64,000 nt of DNA from Ferrimonas aestuarii (GCF_005116665.1 NZ_SWCJ01000017.1:1-64000), one strand, 5' to 3'. Numbered from the stretch's first letter, positions 1 to 9,403 are shown. A program made the numbers and translations. The notes: generated from the sequence alone by a model not told the origin.

Positions 1-234
1 CTCGAAACCGCCTCTCTGACGCACGTCAGAGCCCAGCGTCCTTGACGAGTTGGCAGTATCAACAAACATTTGAGCTCGATGTCGTTAAAATAAAAAAGGT
101 CACTGGATACCGGCGTTTGCCGGCAGGGCGTTGGGAGGGATGGTTGTCTGCTGCAAGCTTTGAACTATTCTATGAGCCTACCCTTATCGCCCAACCCCGA
201 AACTGCTTCTCTGAACCTGCCGTTATCGATCAAC
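1..234. repeat. Tandem intergenic repeat, copy 1
   Basis: First of three degenerate direct repeats. It begins CTCGAAACCGCC and holds a perfect palindromic hairpin, CTCTGACG-CA-CGTCAGAG, at 14-31, and a second short hairpin near 110 (CCGGC-GTTT-GCCGG) within a stretch reading GGATACCGGCG, which resembles REP-type elements of many proteobacteria. Near 197 a degenerate internal copy of the opening motif (CCGAAACTGCTTCTCTGAAC) appears. The window edge cuts the array, so more copies may lie upstream. Reading frames here are not shared between copies, so I call no gene. Confidence 0.8.
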
Positions 235-458
235 CTCGATACCGCCTCTCTGACGCACGTCAGAGTCCAGTGCCCTTGTGCACTAGCAAATATCAGAACC
301 GATGTTGTTGAAGTCGAAAAGGCCATTGGATACCGGCGTCCACCGGCAGAGCGTTGGGCGGGGATGGTTGTCTGCTGAAAGCTCTGAACTATTTTATGAG
401 CGTGCCCTTATCGCCCAAGCCCGAAACTGCTTCTATGAACCTGCTGTTATCACCTAAC
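235..458. repeat. Tandem intergenic repeat, copy 2
   Basis: Second copy, about 224 bp. It repeats the palindrome CTCTGACG-CA-CGTCAGAG at 248-265, the GGATACCGGCG stretch near 328, the motif GGATGGTTGTCTGCTG near 361 and the segment CCCTTATCGCCCAA near 405, in the same order as copy 1. Substitutions and small indels separate the copies, so the duplication is not recent. Confidence 0.8.
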
Positions 459-602
459 CTCGAAACCGCTTCTCTGACGAACGTCAGAGTCCAGCGTCCC
501 TGACGAGTTAGCTGCACTGACAAATATCCAAACACGATGTTATTGGACCAGAAAGTGTCTGGTTATCGTCCTGCGCCAGCAAAGCGTCATGAAGGTTTGC
601 GA
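459..602. repeat. Tandem intergenic repeat, copy 3 (partial)
   Basis: Third copy, truncated where it reaches the 3' end of menE. The hairpin is conserved with a changed loop (CTCTGACG-AA-CGTCAGAG, 472-489): both arms are intact while the loop differs, which suggests the structure is kept. The following CCAGCGTCCCTGACGAGTT matches copy 1. It lies directly downstream of the menaquinone operon on its strand and could act in mRNA 3'-end protection or termination, but no T-run is seen. Confidence 0.75.
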
Positions 603-1991
603 TTAGCGGTCTTCGGAATGGCCCATCTGGCTCATTACGTATTCCAAAGCGCGTTTGCGGCTGATCTTTAGTTCATTTTCTATTGTTTCAGACCATGAAA
701 AGTAGTGCCTAGGTCGTTTGAAACGAGCAATTCGTTGGCAGATAAAGTCGGTCAGCTCATCTTGGTCAAAATCATTAGTGACGGTCTTAATGATGGCTAC
801 GGGTAGCTTAGAAAATTTCGGATCATCGATAGCTATGACGACGGCATCGGAAACATTTGCGTGCTGTTTTAACGCCGCTTCTATCTCTTCTGGCTGAACG
901 TTCTCACCACCGCTGATGAACATGTTGTCGCTTCGTCCTGAGACCTTCAGTTGTCCGTTAACCCACTGGCCTATATCTTTCGTGTTAAACCAGCCGTCTT
1001 GATCGAAAGGCTGATTAATTGTGCCTTGTTGATAGTAACCTAAGAAGCATGTTGCACCGCGCACCTCAATGATGCCTTCGTTTATGCGCAGTTCTCTGTT
1101 TGCCAGTAGATGCCCACAAACGCCTTGGGTGTTGACTCGGCCAGTGGTTACTTGAGAAGCCATTTCGGTCAGGCCGTAGCTGCAAAATGCCGGTACGTTA
1201 AGTTGATTTAATTGCGATTGAAGCGACTCAGTAATGGCGCCGCCACCTAACAATAGACAATGTAATCTCGCGACGTAACGACATCCTTGAGGCTCCTGAA
1301 GTAACTGCTGCAACTGAGCATTCACGAGCGAAAGGTGGGTAATCGGGTGTGAGGCCAGATTGTCGATTAATGACTTATGGCTGGGCAGCACCACGGTCGC
1401 ACCTGCAAGCAAGCAGCGGATCACAATGGCGATGCCACCAATGTGGAAAAACGGCAGAGAAGCTAGCCACGCATCACCGGGTTTGAGAGGGATTTGATCC
1501 GCAGACCCTTGTGCTGAGGCGATGTGGTTTCCTAGTGAGTGCACCGCGGCTTTAGGGAAGCCTGAAGAGCCAGAAGTGAGTATAAGAGTACTGGGTTGTC
1601 CTGATTCCAGAGGCTTTGGTTGAAATTCCTCGGTTTCTTTAGACCAACGTTGAATAGAGGGAACATCAAATCGGCCTGGTTTCGATTCGTATAGAGCAAC
1701 GATATCCAGCTGATCCAATAACTCACTAATCTGCGTTTGCGGAAAACGAGTGGATAGTGGGCAAAACAGGGCGCCGATGCGGATGCAGGCAAACAGTAGG
1801 GTGATTGCTTCAAGGCTATTAGTACCGAGGTAGCCTATATGCTCTGTTTGCTTGATTCCCTGTCTTAACAGTGAAGCCGCACAACGATCTACCGATTGGT
1901 TTAGCGCTTGGTAGCTGATGAGCTCAGCGCCATTGACCACGGCAATGGCATCTGGGTTAGTGACGGCACTGATCTGCAGAGGGTCTTTCAT
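603..1991 (-). CDS. menE: o-Succinylbenzoate-CoA ligase
   Basis: Adenylate-forming enzyme (ANL superfamily) that activates o-succinylbenzoate with ATP and CoA in menaquinone synthesis; cytoplasmic. About 462 residues, normal for MenE. Visible motifs: the P-loop-like TSGSSGFPK near residue 138, YGLTEMASQ, the hinge region with NTKDIGQW and SGRSDNMFISGGENV, and a C-terminal lid with the conserved lysine in LKISRK. An in-frame start exists at 2006, but the ATG at 1991 overlaps the menC stop as ATGA, the usual sign of translational coupling, so I chose it. Last gene of the men operon. Confidence 0.93.
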   Translation of the reverse strand: MKDPLQISAVTNPDAIAVVNGAELISYQALNQSVDRCAASLLRQGIKQTEHIGYLGTNSLEAITLLFACIRIGALFCPLSTRFPQTQISELLDQLDIVALYESKPGRFDVPSIQRWSKETEEFQPKPLESGQPSTLILTSGSSGFPKAAVHSLGNHIASAQGSADQIPLKPGDAWLASLPFFHIGGIAIVIRCLLAGATVVLPSHKSLIDNLASHPITHLSLVNAQLQQLLQEPQGCRYVARLHCLLLGGGAITESLQSQLNQLNVPAFCSYGLTEMASQVTTGRVNTQGVCGHLLANRELRINEGIIEVRGATCFLGYYQQGTINQPFDQDGWFNTKDIGQWVNGQLKVSGRSDNMFISGGENVQPEEIEAALKQHANVSDAVVIAIDDPKFSKLPVAIIKTVTNDFDQDELTDFICQRIARFKRPRHYFSWSETIENELKISRKRALEYVMSQMGHSEDR

Positions 1992-2953
1992 TTGGGCCAT
2001 ACACAATCCAACTGGTTGAGCATTAAGGCTTCGGTTTCGCCATCTTGGCTGCTTAAAAGGTGCTGACTAAAGGCAGAAAGTGTATCGATGCCCGGGGCTT
2101 CCTCTGGAGTAACAATCTCAGCAAGCTCGCTGATGGCCTGCAAGCCGATATTGGTTTCAAAGGCTGACGACAGCACCACTTTGATGCCATCGGCCTGAGC
2201 TTGATCAACGAGATTCTGAATGGTCAGCGGTGAACCAATGAGGCTGGGTTTAATCACTAAGGTATGGACGCCTTCAATAGGCTGATACCGGTAGTTAGGT
2301 TGTTGCAGGGTTTCGTCCAGTGCCAGTGGATAGTGAAACTGCGTCACCAACTTTAGATTTGCCTCGAGGTCAGGGGTTGGCTCTTCAATGTAATCGATGT
2401 TTGCTAAAGGCAGTGCCGCTAAAATCGTCGCTGCTTGCTCTTGGCTCCACTTGCGATTGGCATCGAGGCGAAAGCGTAGCTTGGGGTTAATGGCCAGCAG
2501 TTCGAAGATGAGCTTAAGATCTTGCTCTATTTCTTGGCGGCCTACTTTTAACTTCAGAGTGTGGTGGCCGTTTGGAAAGTCGGCCTGTACACGAGATTTA
2601 ATTTGTTTCGAATCCCCAGCGAGCAAAGGGTGCCCTTTGAGGCGAACCCGAGGAGCGCATTGGCGCGTTAACTGCCATTGGGCGCAGCCAACTCCAAAGT
2701 CGACTGACGGAATACCGGTACTGATTTCTGCTAACGGGTTGTTTGCCAGCGTCGGCATCACCGCTTCGATTGCTGCCAAAGCCTGCTGCAGAGTTTCTTG
2801 GGAGAAGCCAGGTAGCGGTGCTATTTCACCATAGGCGGTGGTTTGTTGGTGCTGCAGTGCGAGTAACAGCCCTTTGCGGGTGGTGATCACCTCACCATTG
2901 AAATCGATTGGACTGCTAAATGGAATGGCGTAGCGATAAAGGTGAGCGACCAA
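1988..2953 (-). CDS. menC: o-Succinylbenzoate synthase
   Basis: Enolase-superfamily dehydratase converting SHCHC to o-succinylbenzoate in the menaquinone pathway. 321 residues, as expected. The barrel shows the catalytic lysine motif LKLKVGR, metal ligands in FRLDANRKWS, DYIEEP and LALDETL, and the second lysine in LVIKPSLIG. The start appears to be TTG at 2953, since the N-terminus HLYRYAIPF aligns with the family's beginning and no in-frame ATG lies nearby; GGA lies upstream. It follows menH by 14 nt and overlaps menE by 4 nt. menB, which sits between menH and menC in E. coli, is absent. Confidence 0.93.
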   Translation of the reverse strand: MVAHLYRYAIPFSSPIDFNGEVITTRKGLLLALQHQQTTAYGEIAPLPGFSQETLQQALAAIEAVMPTLANNPLAEISTGIPSVDFGVGCAQWQLTRQCAPRVRLKGHPLLAGDSKQIKSRVQADFPNGHHTLKLKVGRQEIEQDLKLIFELLAINPKLRFRLDANRKWSQEQAATILAALPLANIDYIEEPTPDLEANLKLVTQFHYPLALDETLQQPNYRYQPIEGVHTLVIKPSLIGSPLTIQNLVDQAQADGIKVVLSSAFETNIGLQAISELAEIVTPEEAPGIDTLSAFSQHLLSSQDGETEALMLNQLDCVWPK

Positions 2954-2967
2954 GGTGCGACATCCTA

Positions 2968-3777
2968 TTAAGGGTTGCTGGCAATGCTCTTGATTGTATC
3001 AATAAATGGCTGAAATTGGGCTTTGTGGATGTTGTGGCCACAATCAAAGTTGTGATGGCTATTCGCGATGCGCTTGTTGCTGAGTTCTACGCCAATATCG
3101 AAAAACTTCACGTCTTGCTGGCCACTGAAGAAGTGCACCGGCATTTCAAGTTTTGCTAGGGCAGGTCGCAGATCTTGCTGAAGACCTAAACCGGTGTTTT
3201 GATAGATTTTCGCTACGTTTATTGCTCGGTTTTTAGCACGTTCAGCGATCATCTTATTTCGAGCGTCCTCGCTTAAATTGGCGAATACCGGTTGTTGATA
3301 CCACAGGTTTAAAAAGGCCACCATTGATTGAGTGGTCAGAATTTTCAGCCACTTTTGATCGTTGGCAATGCGTTGTGCTCGCTGTGATAGCGGCAGGCCA
3401 GGGTTTGCTGACTCAAGGTAGAGACGGGTGATAGAGCTTGAGTCATTCAGAGCCATATGCATGGCGATACGGCCACCCAGAGAGTACCCAAGAATTTGAT
3501 ATTGTTGAATATTGAGTTGAGACAGTGATTTTTTGATGAGTCGGCAGCAGCACTCAAACCCGTCTTCGCTTGGTCGGGGATTTACTTCAATGTGAGCGCT
3601 TTGACCATGACCGGGGAGGTCGATGGCCACGCAGCGATAGTCATCAGCCAATGAGTTCATCAAAGGCTGCCACTCTTCAGTGCTACCTAGAAACCCATGC
3701 AGTAGCACCAGCACGGGTTTGTTTTGGTTGAGCGTATCACCAAATCCTAGCGACAGCTTATAGGCTAAGGTCGTCAC
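2968..3777 (-). CDS. menH: SHCHC synthase (MenH), alpha/beta hydrolase
   Basis: Removes pyruvate from SEPHCHC to give 2-succinyl-6-hydroxy-2,4-cyclohexadiene-1-carboxylate. 269 residues. The alpha/beta-hydrolase fold is shown by the oxyanion segment LLHGFLGSTEEW, the nucleophile elbow GYSLGG (Ser) and the C-terminal catalytic histidine in CGHNIH. The start is GTG at 3777, overlapping the menD 3' end by 20 nt. The position between menD and menC supports MenH over a generic hydrolase. Confidence 0.9.
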   Translation of the reverse strand: MTTLAYKLSLGFGDTLNQNKPVLVLLHGFLGSTEEWQPLMNSLADDYRCVAIDLPGHGQSAHIEVNPRPSEDGFECCCRLIKKSLSQLNIQQYQILGYSLGGRIAMHMALNDSSSITRLYLESANPGLPLSQRAQRIANDQKWLKILTTQSMVAFLNLWYQQPVFANLSEDARNKMIAERAKNRAINVAKIYQNTGLGLQQDLRPALAKLEMPVHFFSGQQDVKFFDIGVELSNKRIANSHHNFDCGHNIHKAQFQPFIDTIKSIASNP

Positions 3778-5470
3778 GGCAGTATTGCGCCAATTCCAAT
3801 AATAATTCGGCCGATTCTTGTGGGGGTACCGTCAGCTCGATCACCGTGGGCCCAAGAGTTTGCCAAGCTTGGGTCAGCTGCTGCTTAAGCTCATCAAGGG
3901 TTTTGGGATTGAGGTAGGTAAGTTCGAATTGCTCCGCCGCCCCCTTGAAGCTCAGCCCGTGTCCCAGTCGATAATAATCGGTTCTAAGTTGTTCGTTGGG
4001 CACTGGCAGTAGGTTGAAAATGTTGCCGCCATCGTTGTTGATGGCAACGATAACCAGCGGGTGTTCGCTGTCTCTTACCAGTGCTAGAGAATTGAGGTCG
4101 TGCAGAAGCGACAGATCGCCAATCACGAGAGTCGTTGGTTGTTGATTGCCTCGGGCGATGCCCACCGCCGTGGCGACGAGACCATCGATGCCAGATGCGC
4201 CGCGATTGGTGTAGATCATCGGCGCGTCATGTCGAGGGGTGCCGATGCTGTCAAACAGTCGTATCGGCAGGCTGTTACCGATAAACAGGTTGCTTTGTTT
4301 GGGGGCCAATTGGCTGATAATGCGGATGGCAGATAGTTCAGTCTGCTTGCTTCCATCGAACCGTTGTCTGAGCTGAGTTTCCAGTTTGGTGTTGGCGGCT
4401 GACAGTGATTGATGCCAAGGGCGACCTTGGGGCCACTCTAGGGCTAACCAGGGGGTGACGCTTCCGTACCACAACTGTTTGCTGTTATGGCCTGGGTCTA
4501 AGTTCTGTTGGAAGGGCAGCAGTTGCCAGAATTGAGCCCAACAGTGGTTGTCGATGAAATTCATCAACCGTTTGGAGAGCAGACGAGCGCCCACCATCAA
4601 GATGCGATCCGCCTCAGCCAGCTGTTGTTGCCATTTTGGGTTATGCAGCAGTTGATCACTGTGGTTTAGTACCTGAGGGTGTTGTCGCAGCTGCGACTGA
4701 CAATCGGCGATAACTGGCCAGCCCAGTTTATCGGCCAGTGTCAGCAGTTGCTCTGATTGATGCTCTGGTGCCAGAGTACCTGCAACAATGACGCCTTTGC
4801 CATTGGCAAAGTCTTCGATTTGTTCGGTATTGGGAACAAGGGATTGGCATTGAGTCTGGATGCGGTTCCAAGGATGCTTATGGCTAAGCCAAGAAGCCAG
4901 CGGCTTCAGATAGGTGCCAAAGTTGGTTCGCTCAGGTTGCGGGTAAAGCGGCTCGCGGAACATGCAGTTGATGTGCAGAGGTTGCTCTAGCCCTGCAAGT
5001 TGATGGTCAAGTTGGCTCAATAGCGCCGTTGGCGGAATTTCCAAACTGGGTGTCGGCAAATTGAATGCCTTAGCATAACTACCAAAAATATTTGGCTGAT
5101 TGATGGCTTGGTTGGCACCACAATCGATCAGCTCTGGTGGTCTGTCGCCAGTCAGCAAGATCAACGGTACTTTGGTCAGGTAGGCTTCCACTATCGCAGG
5201 ATAGAGGTTTGCCAGCGCCGTTCCAGAGGTTGTGACCAGTGCTACCGGTGATTGAGACGATTTGGCTAATCCCATTGCGAGGAAAGCCAAGCCTCGCTCA
5301 TCGAAGTGAGTGTGGCGGGTTAACTCACCGTGCTCGGCGGCAGCCAGAGTGAGGGGAGTGGAGCGGGAGCCTGGCGCCAAACAGATGTGTTTCACTCCAA
5401 GGCGGTGTAACTCCTCCAGAATCAGTTTTGACCACAATAGATTGAGGTCGGCAATGGAATGTTGATTCAT
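3758..5470 (-). CDS. menD: SEPHCHC synthase (MenD), thiamine-diphosphate enzyme
   Basis: Condenses isochorismate with 2-oxoglutarate using thiamine diphosphate, the first committed menaquinone step. About 570 residues. N-terminal PYR domain with LAPGSRSTPL and the cofactor-activating glutamate in HFDERGLAF; C-terminal PP domain with GDLSLLHDLNS and NNDGGNIFNLLP (Mg/ThDP binding). An upstream in-frame start at 5524 exists, but the ATG at 5470 makes a 4-nt ATGA overlap with the menF stop and gives the expected N-terminus, so it is preferred. Confidence 0.94.
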   Translation of the reverse strand: MNQHSIADLNLLWSKLILEELHRLGVKHICLAPGSRSTPLTLAAAEHGELTRHTHFDERGLAFLAMGLAKSSQSPVALVTTSGTALANLYPAIVEAYLTKVPLILLTGDRPPELIDCGANQAINQPNIFGSYAKAFNLPTPSLEIPPTALLSQLDHQLAGLEQPLHINCMFREPLYPQPERTNFGTYLKPLASWLSHKHPWNRIQTQCQSLVPNTEQIEDFANGKGVIVAGTLAPEHQSEQLLTLADKLGWPVIADCQSQLRQHPQVLNHSDQLLHNPKWQQQLAEADRILMVGARLLSKRLMNFIDNHCWAQFWQLLPFQQNLDPGHNSKQLWYGSVTPWLALEWPQGRPWHQSLSAANTKLETQLRQRFDGSKQTELSAIRIISQLAPKQSNLFIGNSLPIRLFDSIGTPRHDAPMIYTNRGASGIDGLVATAVGIARGNQQPTTLVIGDLSLLHDLNSLALVRDSEHPLVIVAINNDGGNIFNLLPVPNEQLRTDYYRLGHGLSFKGAAEQFELTYLNPKTLDELKQQLTQAWQTLGPTVIELTVPPQESAELLLELAQYCRDDLSL

Positions 5471-6819
5471 AGACTGTTGAGAATTCCCATAATGGTCGCC
5501 AACTTGTTTTCCAGCTCCTGCCATTCGGACTCAGGGTCGGAATCGCCCACAATGCCAGCTCCGGCAAACAGAGCCACGTTGTCGTCGTTAATTAGAGCGC
5601 TGCGAATGGCCACAGAGAACTCACTGCGTTTGCCATTAAAGTAACCACAGGCTCCGGCATACCAACCGCGAACATAGCCTTCGTGCTCACCGATGAACTC
5701 CATGGCATTCGCTCTAGGGAGACCACCTACCGCTGGGGTCGGGTGCAGTGTTTTGAGAAGCTGAAGATCATCTACGTCGGCTTTGATCTCTGCTCGTATT
5801 GTACGGTGTAGGTGCTGAATGTGGTTAAGTTTTAGTATCGACGGCGCTTCGTCGGTGCCTACGTAGTCACAGTATGGCTGCAATTGCCGCTCGATTAGGA
5901 TACGGACTAACTGGTTTTCATATTGGTTTTTGGGGTCGTCCAGCAGCTCTTGTGCCAGTTGCTGATCTTGCTCCGGAGTTAAGCCGCGGATGGTGGTTCC
6001 TGCCAGTGCTTCTGTGGTCAGTTCGCCGTGTTCGCGAATAAACAATTTCTCTGGAGAGCAGCTAATGAAACTGCGCTGTTCGTTTACTCGAAAACCATAC
6101 TGGTAACTGTTGGGATTAAGCAGTTGCCATGCGTGCAGCACCGTCCACGGGTGGGGGGTGTTGTTGAGCTTAAGTTCGGTTTGTCGAGACAGCACCACTT
6201 TAGGGGTGATGGCGTTGAATTTAGGCTCGGTAACCTGTTCTACCAGATCGATCCATTTGGGATGATTTGGAGTGTCGGTGCGGCTCAGTATATGCCCGGG
6301 AGTCAGCCTTGGTAACGGTTTGAGGGGATTTAGTTGCTGTAAACATCGTTGTGCTTGTTCAATCTCATATTGCCAATCTTCGGCCTGAGTATTGAGGTGC
6401 ACGATCAATTTGGCCTCGTCATCTTGCTGACGAATTTCCAGTCTTGGCAACATAAAGTGCGCAGCACCAAAGTCTCGCCACTGAGGCTGAGAGGCATCAA
6501 AGGCCACACCGCCATACCAACGAAGATCACTGGTTTTATCGCAACAGTGTTGACGATAAAACGATTGCAGTTGCTGCTGAGCGCCTTGCTCGATGTGGAT
6601 CTTATGGCAGCATCCAAGGGCGGCGACCTCCTCTCCCTGATTCCGAGAGCGCCAATACAGTTGCGGCCATTGTTGTTGCGCAGAAAGCCATGGAAACAAC
6701 AAGGTTGATTCCATCGATTGCACAAGCTGCAGAAATGGTGAGTTGGCATCTGGATGCGCCAACTGGGCCAGCTGAGTCTGCAGGCGACCGACTGCGGTCG
6801 TTAGGGAAAGCTTTTCCAT
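5467..6819 (-). CDS. menF: Isochorismate synthase
   Basis: Converts chorismate to isochorismate, feeding menaquinone synthesis. 450 residues, typical. The chorismate-binding domain shows TEALAGTTIRG, LHPTPAVGGLPR, the GWYAGACGYF segment and the Mg-binding end GIVGDSDPESEWQELENK. ATG at 6819 is preceded by GGAG at good spacing. First gene of the operon; the 147-bp gap upstream of it, to the end of glpK, should hold the operon promoter. Menaquinone is the main anaerobic quinone in this group, fitting a facultative respiratory lifestyle. Confidence 0.94.
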   Translation of the reverse strand: MEKLSLTTAVGRLQTQLAQLAHPDANSPFLQLVQSMESTLLFPWLSAQQQWPQLYWRSRNQGEEVAALGCCHKIHIEQGAQQQLQSFYRQHCCDKTSDLRWYGGVAFDASQPQWRDFGAAHFMLPRLEIRQQDDEAKLIVHLNTQAEDWQYEIEQAQRCLQQLNPLKPLPRLTPGHILSRTDTPNHPKWIDLVEQVTEPKFNAITPKVVLSRQTELKLNNTPHPWTVLHAWQLLNPNSYQYGFRVNEQRSFISCSPEKLFIREHGELTTEALAGTTIRGLTPEQDQQLAQELLDDPKNQYENQLVRILIERQLQPYCDYVGTDEAPSILKLNHIQHLHRTIRAEIKADVDDLQLLKTLHPTPAVGGLPRANAMEFIGEHEGYVRGWYAGACGYFNGKRSEFSVAIRSALINDDNVALFAGAGIVGDSDPESEWQELENKLATIMGILNSL

Positions 6820-6966
6820 TGCATGGCTCCGCCGGAAACAGGGTGTGATAAACCCGAAGAAATTAAAATTCGAAGCCGTTTGCTGTCAAGTTTAGCAAGA
6901 AAATGCGTGATCTAACTGACGGCTATTTCACCAGCTTCGACTGATTTATCGGGAATTATGCTTATT

Positions 6967-8463
6967 CTACTGATTTAGCTCGGCCCAGTAACGTGCTGCT
7001 TTGAGAGCTTTTTCCCAGCCACTTTGCAATTGTTGCCGCTGTTCCTCACCCATATTGGGATTGAATATAGTGGCATCTTGTACCTGCTGTTTAAGGGCGT
7101 CAATGTCAGGCCAGTAGCCGATATGAAGTCCCGCTAAGTAGGCTGCTCCGGCGGCGGTGGTTTCCACATTGGCGGGCCGCTCTACCTCGCAGTTGAGAAT
7201 GTCGGCTTGAAACTGCATTAGGAAATTATTGGCGGTGGCACCACCATCAACCTTCAGGTGAGAGAGGCGGTGGCCTGCATCTTGTTCCATTGCTTGTAAT
7301 AGATCCATGGATTGGTAGGCGATGGATTCCAAGGTGGCGCGGACGATGTGGTTGGCTCCGGTACCTCGAGTCATGCCGACTAGGGTGCCTCGAGCAAAGG
7401 GATCCCAGTAAGGGGCACCAAGGCCTGTGAACGCCGGTACCAGATAGGTGCCTTGGGTATCTGCAACCTCTTGAGCCATGGATTCGCTGTCTTTGGCGTG
7501 GCGTATCAAGCCAAACTCATCTCGCAGCCACTGTACACTGGCTCCTCCCATAAACACGGCCCCCTCTAGGGCATATTGCACCTTGTCAGGGAAACTGCAG
7601 GCGATGGTGGTGAGCAGGCCATGATCGGACTCTACCGGTTTCTCACCTGTGTTCATAAGCAGAAAACAGCCGGTGCCATAGGTGTTCTTTGCCATACCTG
7701 GTTGTAGACATAGTTGCCCAAACAGCGATGATTGCTGATCACCTGCAACACCGCCGATAGGCACTTGGTTGGCTCCCAGTTGCGCCAGACCAAAATCATC
7801 ACTACTGGATTTCACCTGAGGTAGCATCGATTTAGGGATGTTAAATAGCGTTAGTAATTCCTCATCCCACTGAAGGCTGTGGATGTTAAACAACATGGTG
7901 CGGCTGGCATTGGTGACATCTGTGGCGTGTACTTGGCCATCGGTGAGGTTCCAGATAAGCCAGGTATCTATGGTGCCGAAGGCCAGCTCTCCTCGTTCAG
8001 CTTTTTCCCTGGCTCCTTCAACGTTATCCAGAATCCAAGCCACTTTCGTCGCAGAAAAATAGGGGTCGAGAACCAGTCCGGTTTTGTGGCGAATTGTTTG
8101 CTGCCATTGTGGCCTCAGCGCTTTGCACTGCTCTGAGGTGCGCCGGCATTGCCAGACAATGGCGTTGTAGATAGGTTGGCCTGTTGCCTTATCCCACACC
8201 ACGGTAGTTTCTCGCTGATTGGTGATGCCGATGGCGGCAACTTGTTGGTGGCTAATGCGAGTTTTGGCCAGCAATTCGGTCAAGGTCGCCCGTTGGCTAG
8301 CCCAGATCTCAATGGCGTCGTGTTCTACCCAGCCTGGTTTTGGGTAGTGCTGAGTGAACTCTCTTTGAGCGCTGCCAACAATCTCTCCTTGCTGGTTCAA
8401 AAGGAGGGAACGGCTGGAGGTGGTGCCTTGATCCAAGGCGACGATGTATTGATTATTCTTCAT
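6967..8463 (-). CDS. glpK: Glycerol kinase
   Basis: ATP-dependent phosphorylation of glycerol to glycerol-3-phosphate; cytoplasmic FGGY-family kinase. 498 residues, typical for GlpK. N-terminal DQGTTSSRS phosphate-binding motif; [12 protein letters not shown] and the FGGY-type signature region [15 protein letters not shown]-terminal [14 protein letters not shown] nucleotide-binding motif. It stands alone here: glpF and glpD are not adjacent. A FNR/CRP-like palindrome (8593-8606) lies in the divergent upstream region. Confidence 0.95.
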   Translation of the reverse strand: MKNNQYIVALDQGTTSSRSLLLNQQGEIVGSAQREFTQHYPKPGWVEHDAIEIWASQRATLTELLAKTRISHQQVAAIGITNQRETTVVWDKATGQPIYNAIVWQCRRTSEQCKALRPQWQQTIRHKTGLVLDPYFSATKVAWILDNVEGAREKAERGELAFGTIDTWLIWNLTDGQVHATDVTNASRTMLFNIHSLQWDEELLTLFNIPKSMLPQVKSSSDDFGLAQLGANQVPIGGVAGDQQSSLFGQLCLQPGMAKNTYGTGCFLLMNTGEKPVESDHGLLTTIACSFPDKVQYALEGAVFMGGASVQWLRDEFGLIRHAKDSESMAQEVADTQGTYLVPAFTGLGAPYWDPFARGTLVGMTRGTGANHIVRATLESIAYQSMDLLQAMEQDAGHRLSHLKVDGGATANNFLMQFQADILNCEVERPANVETTAAGAAYLAGLHIGYWPDIDALKQQVQDATIFNPNMGEEQRQQLQSGWEKALKAARYWAELNQ

Positions 8464-8592
8464 AATTCAGTGTTTTGGGCACAGTTTTATCCATACTAGT
8501 CGCTGTTGAAGCGTTTCGCTAGTGATGGATTTTTAGCGACTTTATCGGCGAAATTTTTCAAAAGTGGTGATTTTATTTTAACCAGATTTTTT

Positions 8593-8606
8593 CTGATCTA
8601 AATCAA
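8593..8606. promoter_or_regulatory. FNR-like palindrome between glpK and ydcH
   Basis: CTGAT-CTAA-ATCAA matches the FNR/EtrA consensus TTGAT-N4-ATCAA at 9 of 10 positions. It lies 130 bp upstream of glpK and 116 bp upstream of the YdcH-like gene, so it could serve either. Motif match only. Confidence 0.4.
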
Positions 8607-8721
8607 CAACCTCCCACAATCAGGGGAGCAGAATGGATATTAACAATTGAGTTAAGCCGTTGTCTCACCGAGCCAAATGGCCAATGAAATTGCTATCTAC
8701 CTTTCAATGGAGGAATGCGTG

Positions 8722-8961
8722 ATGATAGTTCAAGACCACAGCCTGGTTAATGATTTTCCCGCCTACGTTAACCGGATCCAAGAGCTAAACCTTTCAGACG
8801 ACACTTTCCATAAGATGTACAACGAATACCACGAGCTAGACCGAGAAGTTCGCCGTATCGAAGAGGGTATTGAAAACACCACTGATGAATACATTGAGGC
8901 GCTTAAGTTAAAGCGCCTCAATTTAAAGGACGAACTGTTTAACCGCATTAAGCAGGCTTAG
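8722..8961 (+). CDS. YdcH-like (DUF465) small protein
   Basis: A 79-residue, highly charged, predicted all-helical protein of the YdcH/DUF465 family. The family signature region is visible: FHKMYNEYHELDREVRRIE followed by LKLKRLNLKDELF. Family function is not established. Start: the reading frame is open from 8677, but GGAGGA at 8709-8714 sits 7 nt before ATG 8722, and the family N-terminus (short, then a helix) fits this start. Divergent from glpK, convergent with dodecin. Confidence 0.8.
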   Translation: MIVQDHSLVNDFPAYVNRIQELNLSDDTFHKMYNEYHELDREVRRIEEGIENTTDEYIEALKLKRLNLKDELFNRIKQA

Positions 8962-8974
8962 AGGTTTCGTTTGG

Positions 8975-9002
8975 GGCGCGATACACCGGCAGTTATCGCG
9001 CC
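8975..9002. terminator. Hairpin between convergent ydcH and dodecin genes
   Basis: GGCGCGATA, a 10-nt loop, then TATCGCGCC: a 9-bp perfect stem lying just past both convergent stop codons. Neither side has a T-run, so intrinsic termination would be weak; it may protect 3' ends. Confidence 0.35.
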
Positions 9003-9004
9003 GC

Positions 9005-9214
9005 CTACTCTTCCAAAGTAAATCCAATCTTTAGGGTGACCTGCCAATGGGCCACCTCACCATTTTCGATATGACCACGCACCTCTTGGACCTCAAACCA
9101 GCGCATGTTGGCGATGGAGTCGTGGGCCCGCTTTAAGGCGTTATTGATGGCCTCTTCCATGCCAATGGTGGAGGAACCGACTAGCTCAATCTTCTTGTAA
9201 GTGTGATGGGACAT
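9005..9214 (-). CDS. Dodecin family flavin-binding protein
   Basis: Small (69-residue) protein matching the dodecin family, which forms hollow dodecamers that store flavin or CoA-type ligands. Family features: [12 protein letters not shown] at the N-terminus, the helix [15 protein letters not shown], the flavin-stacking Trp region [17 protein letters not shown] and the ending [13 protein letters not shown] 9214 has AGGAG 8 nt upstream; the in-frame TTG six bases earlier is unlikely. Monocistronic. Confidence 0.88.
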   Translation of the reverse strand: MSHHTYKKIELVGSSTIGMEEAINNALKRAHDSIANMRWFEVQEVRGHIENGEVAHWQVTLKIGFTLEE

Positions 9215-9403
9215 ACTCAAATCTCCTCTGGGTGAAATTTGAGTATAGAAGCTGTGAGTCGTTGGGTTAGTTGTTGATTTTCAAATATTGGAGTGCGACC
9301 AAAGTCACATTCTCAGACATTGTTGGGCAATTGTTGCCTTTATGCGAAATGGATCAATAAGAATTGTTCCCATTTTCATTATTCTCCTCGCAATTATTTT
9401 TCT

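Noticed and set aside
42..378. Two short plus-strand reading frames inside the tandem repeats
   Set aside because: They cross repeat borders, overlap each other and have no ribosome-binding site or homologous frame in the third copy; the repeat explains the sequence.
1..602. CRISPR array
   Set aside because: The repeat unit is over 220 bp and degenerate, with no short constant repeats or spacers and no cas genes.
9350..9400. Fur box upstream of the TonB receptor at 9437
   Set aside because: The best alignment to the 19-bp Fur consensus gives only about 10 matches, no better than expected in an AT-rich leader.
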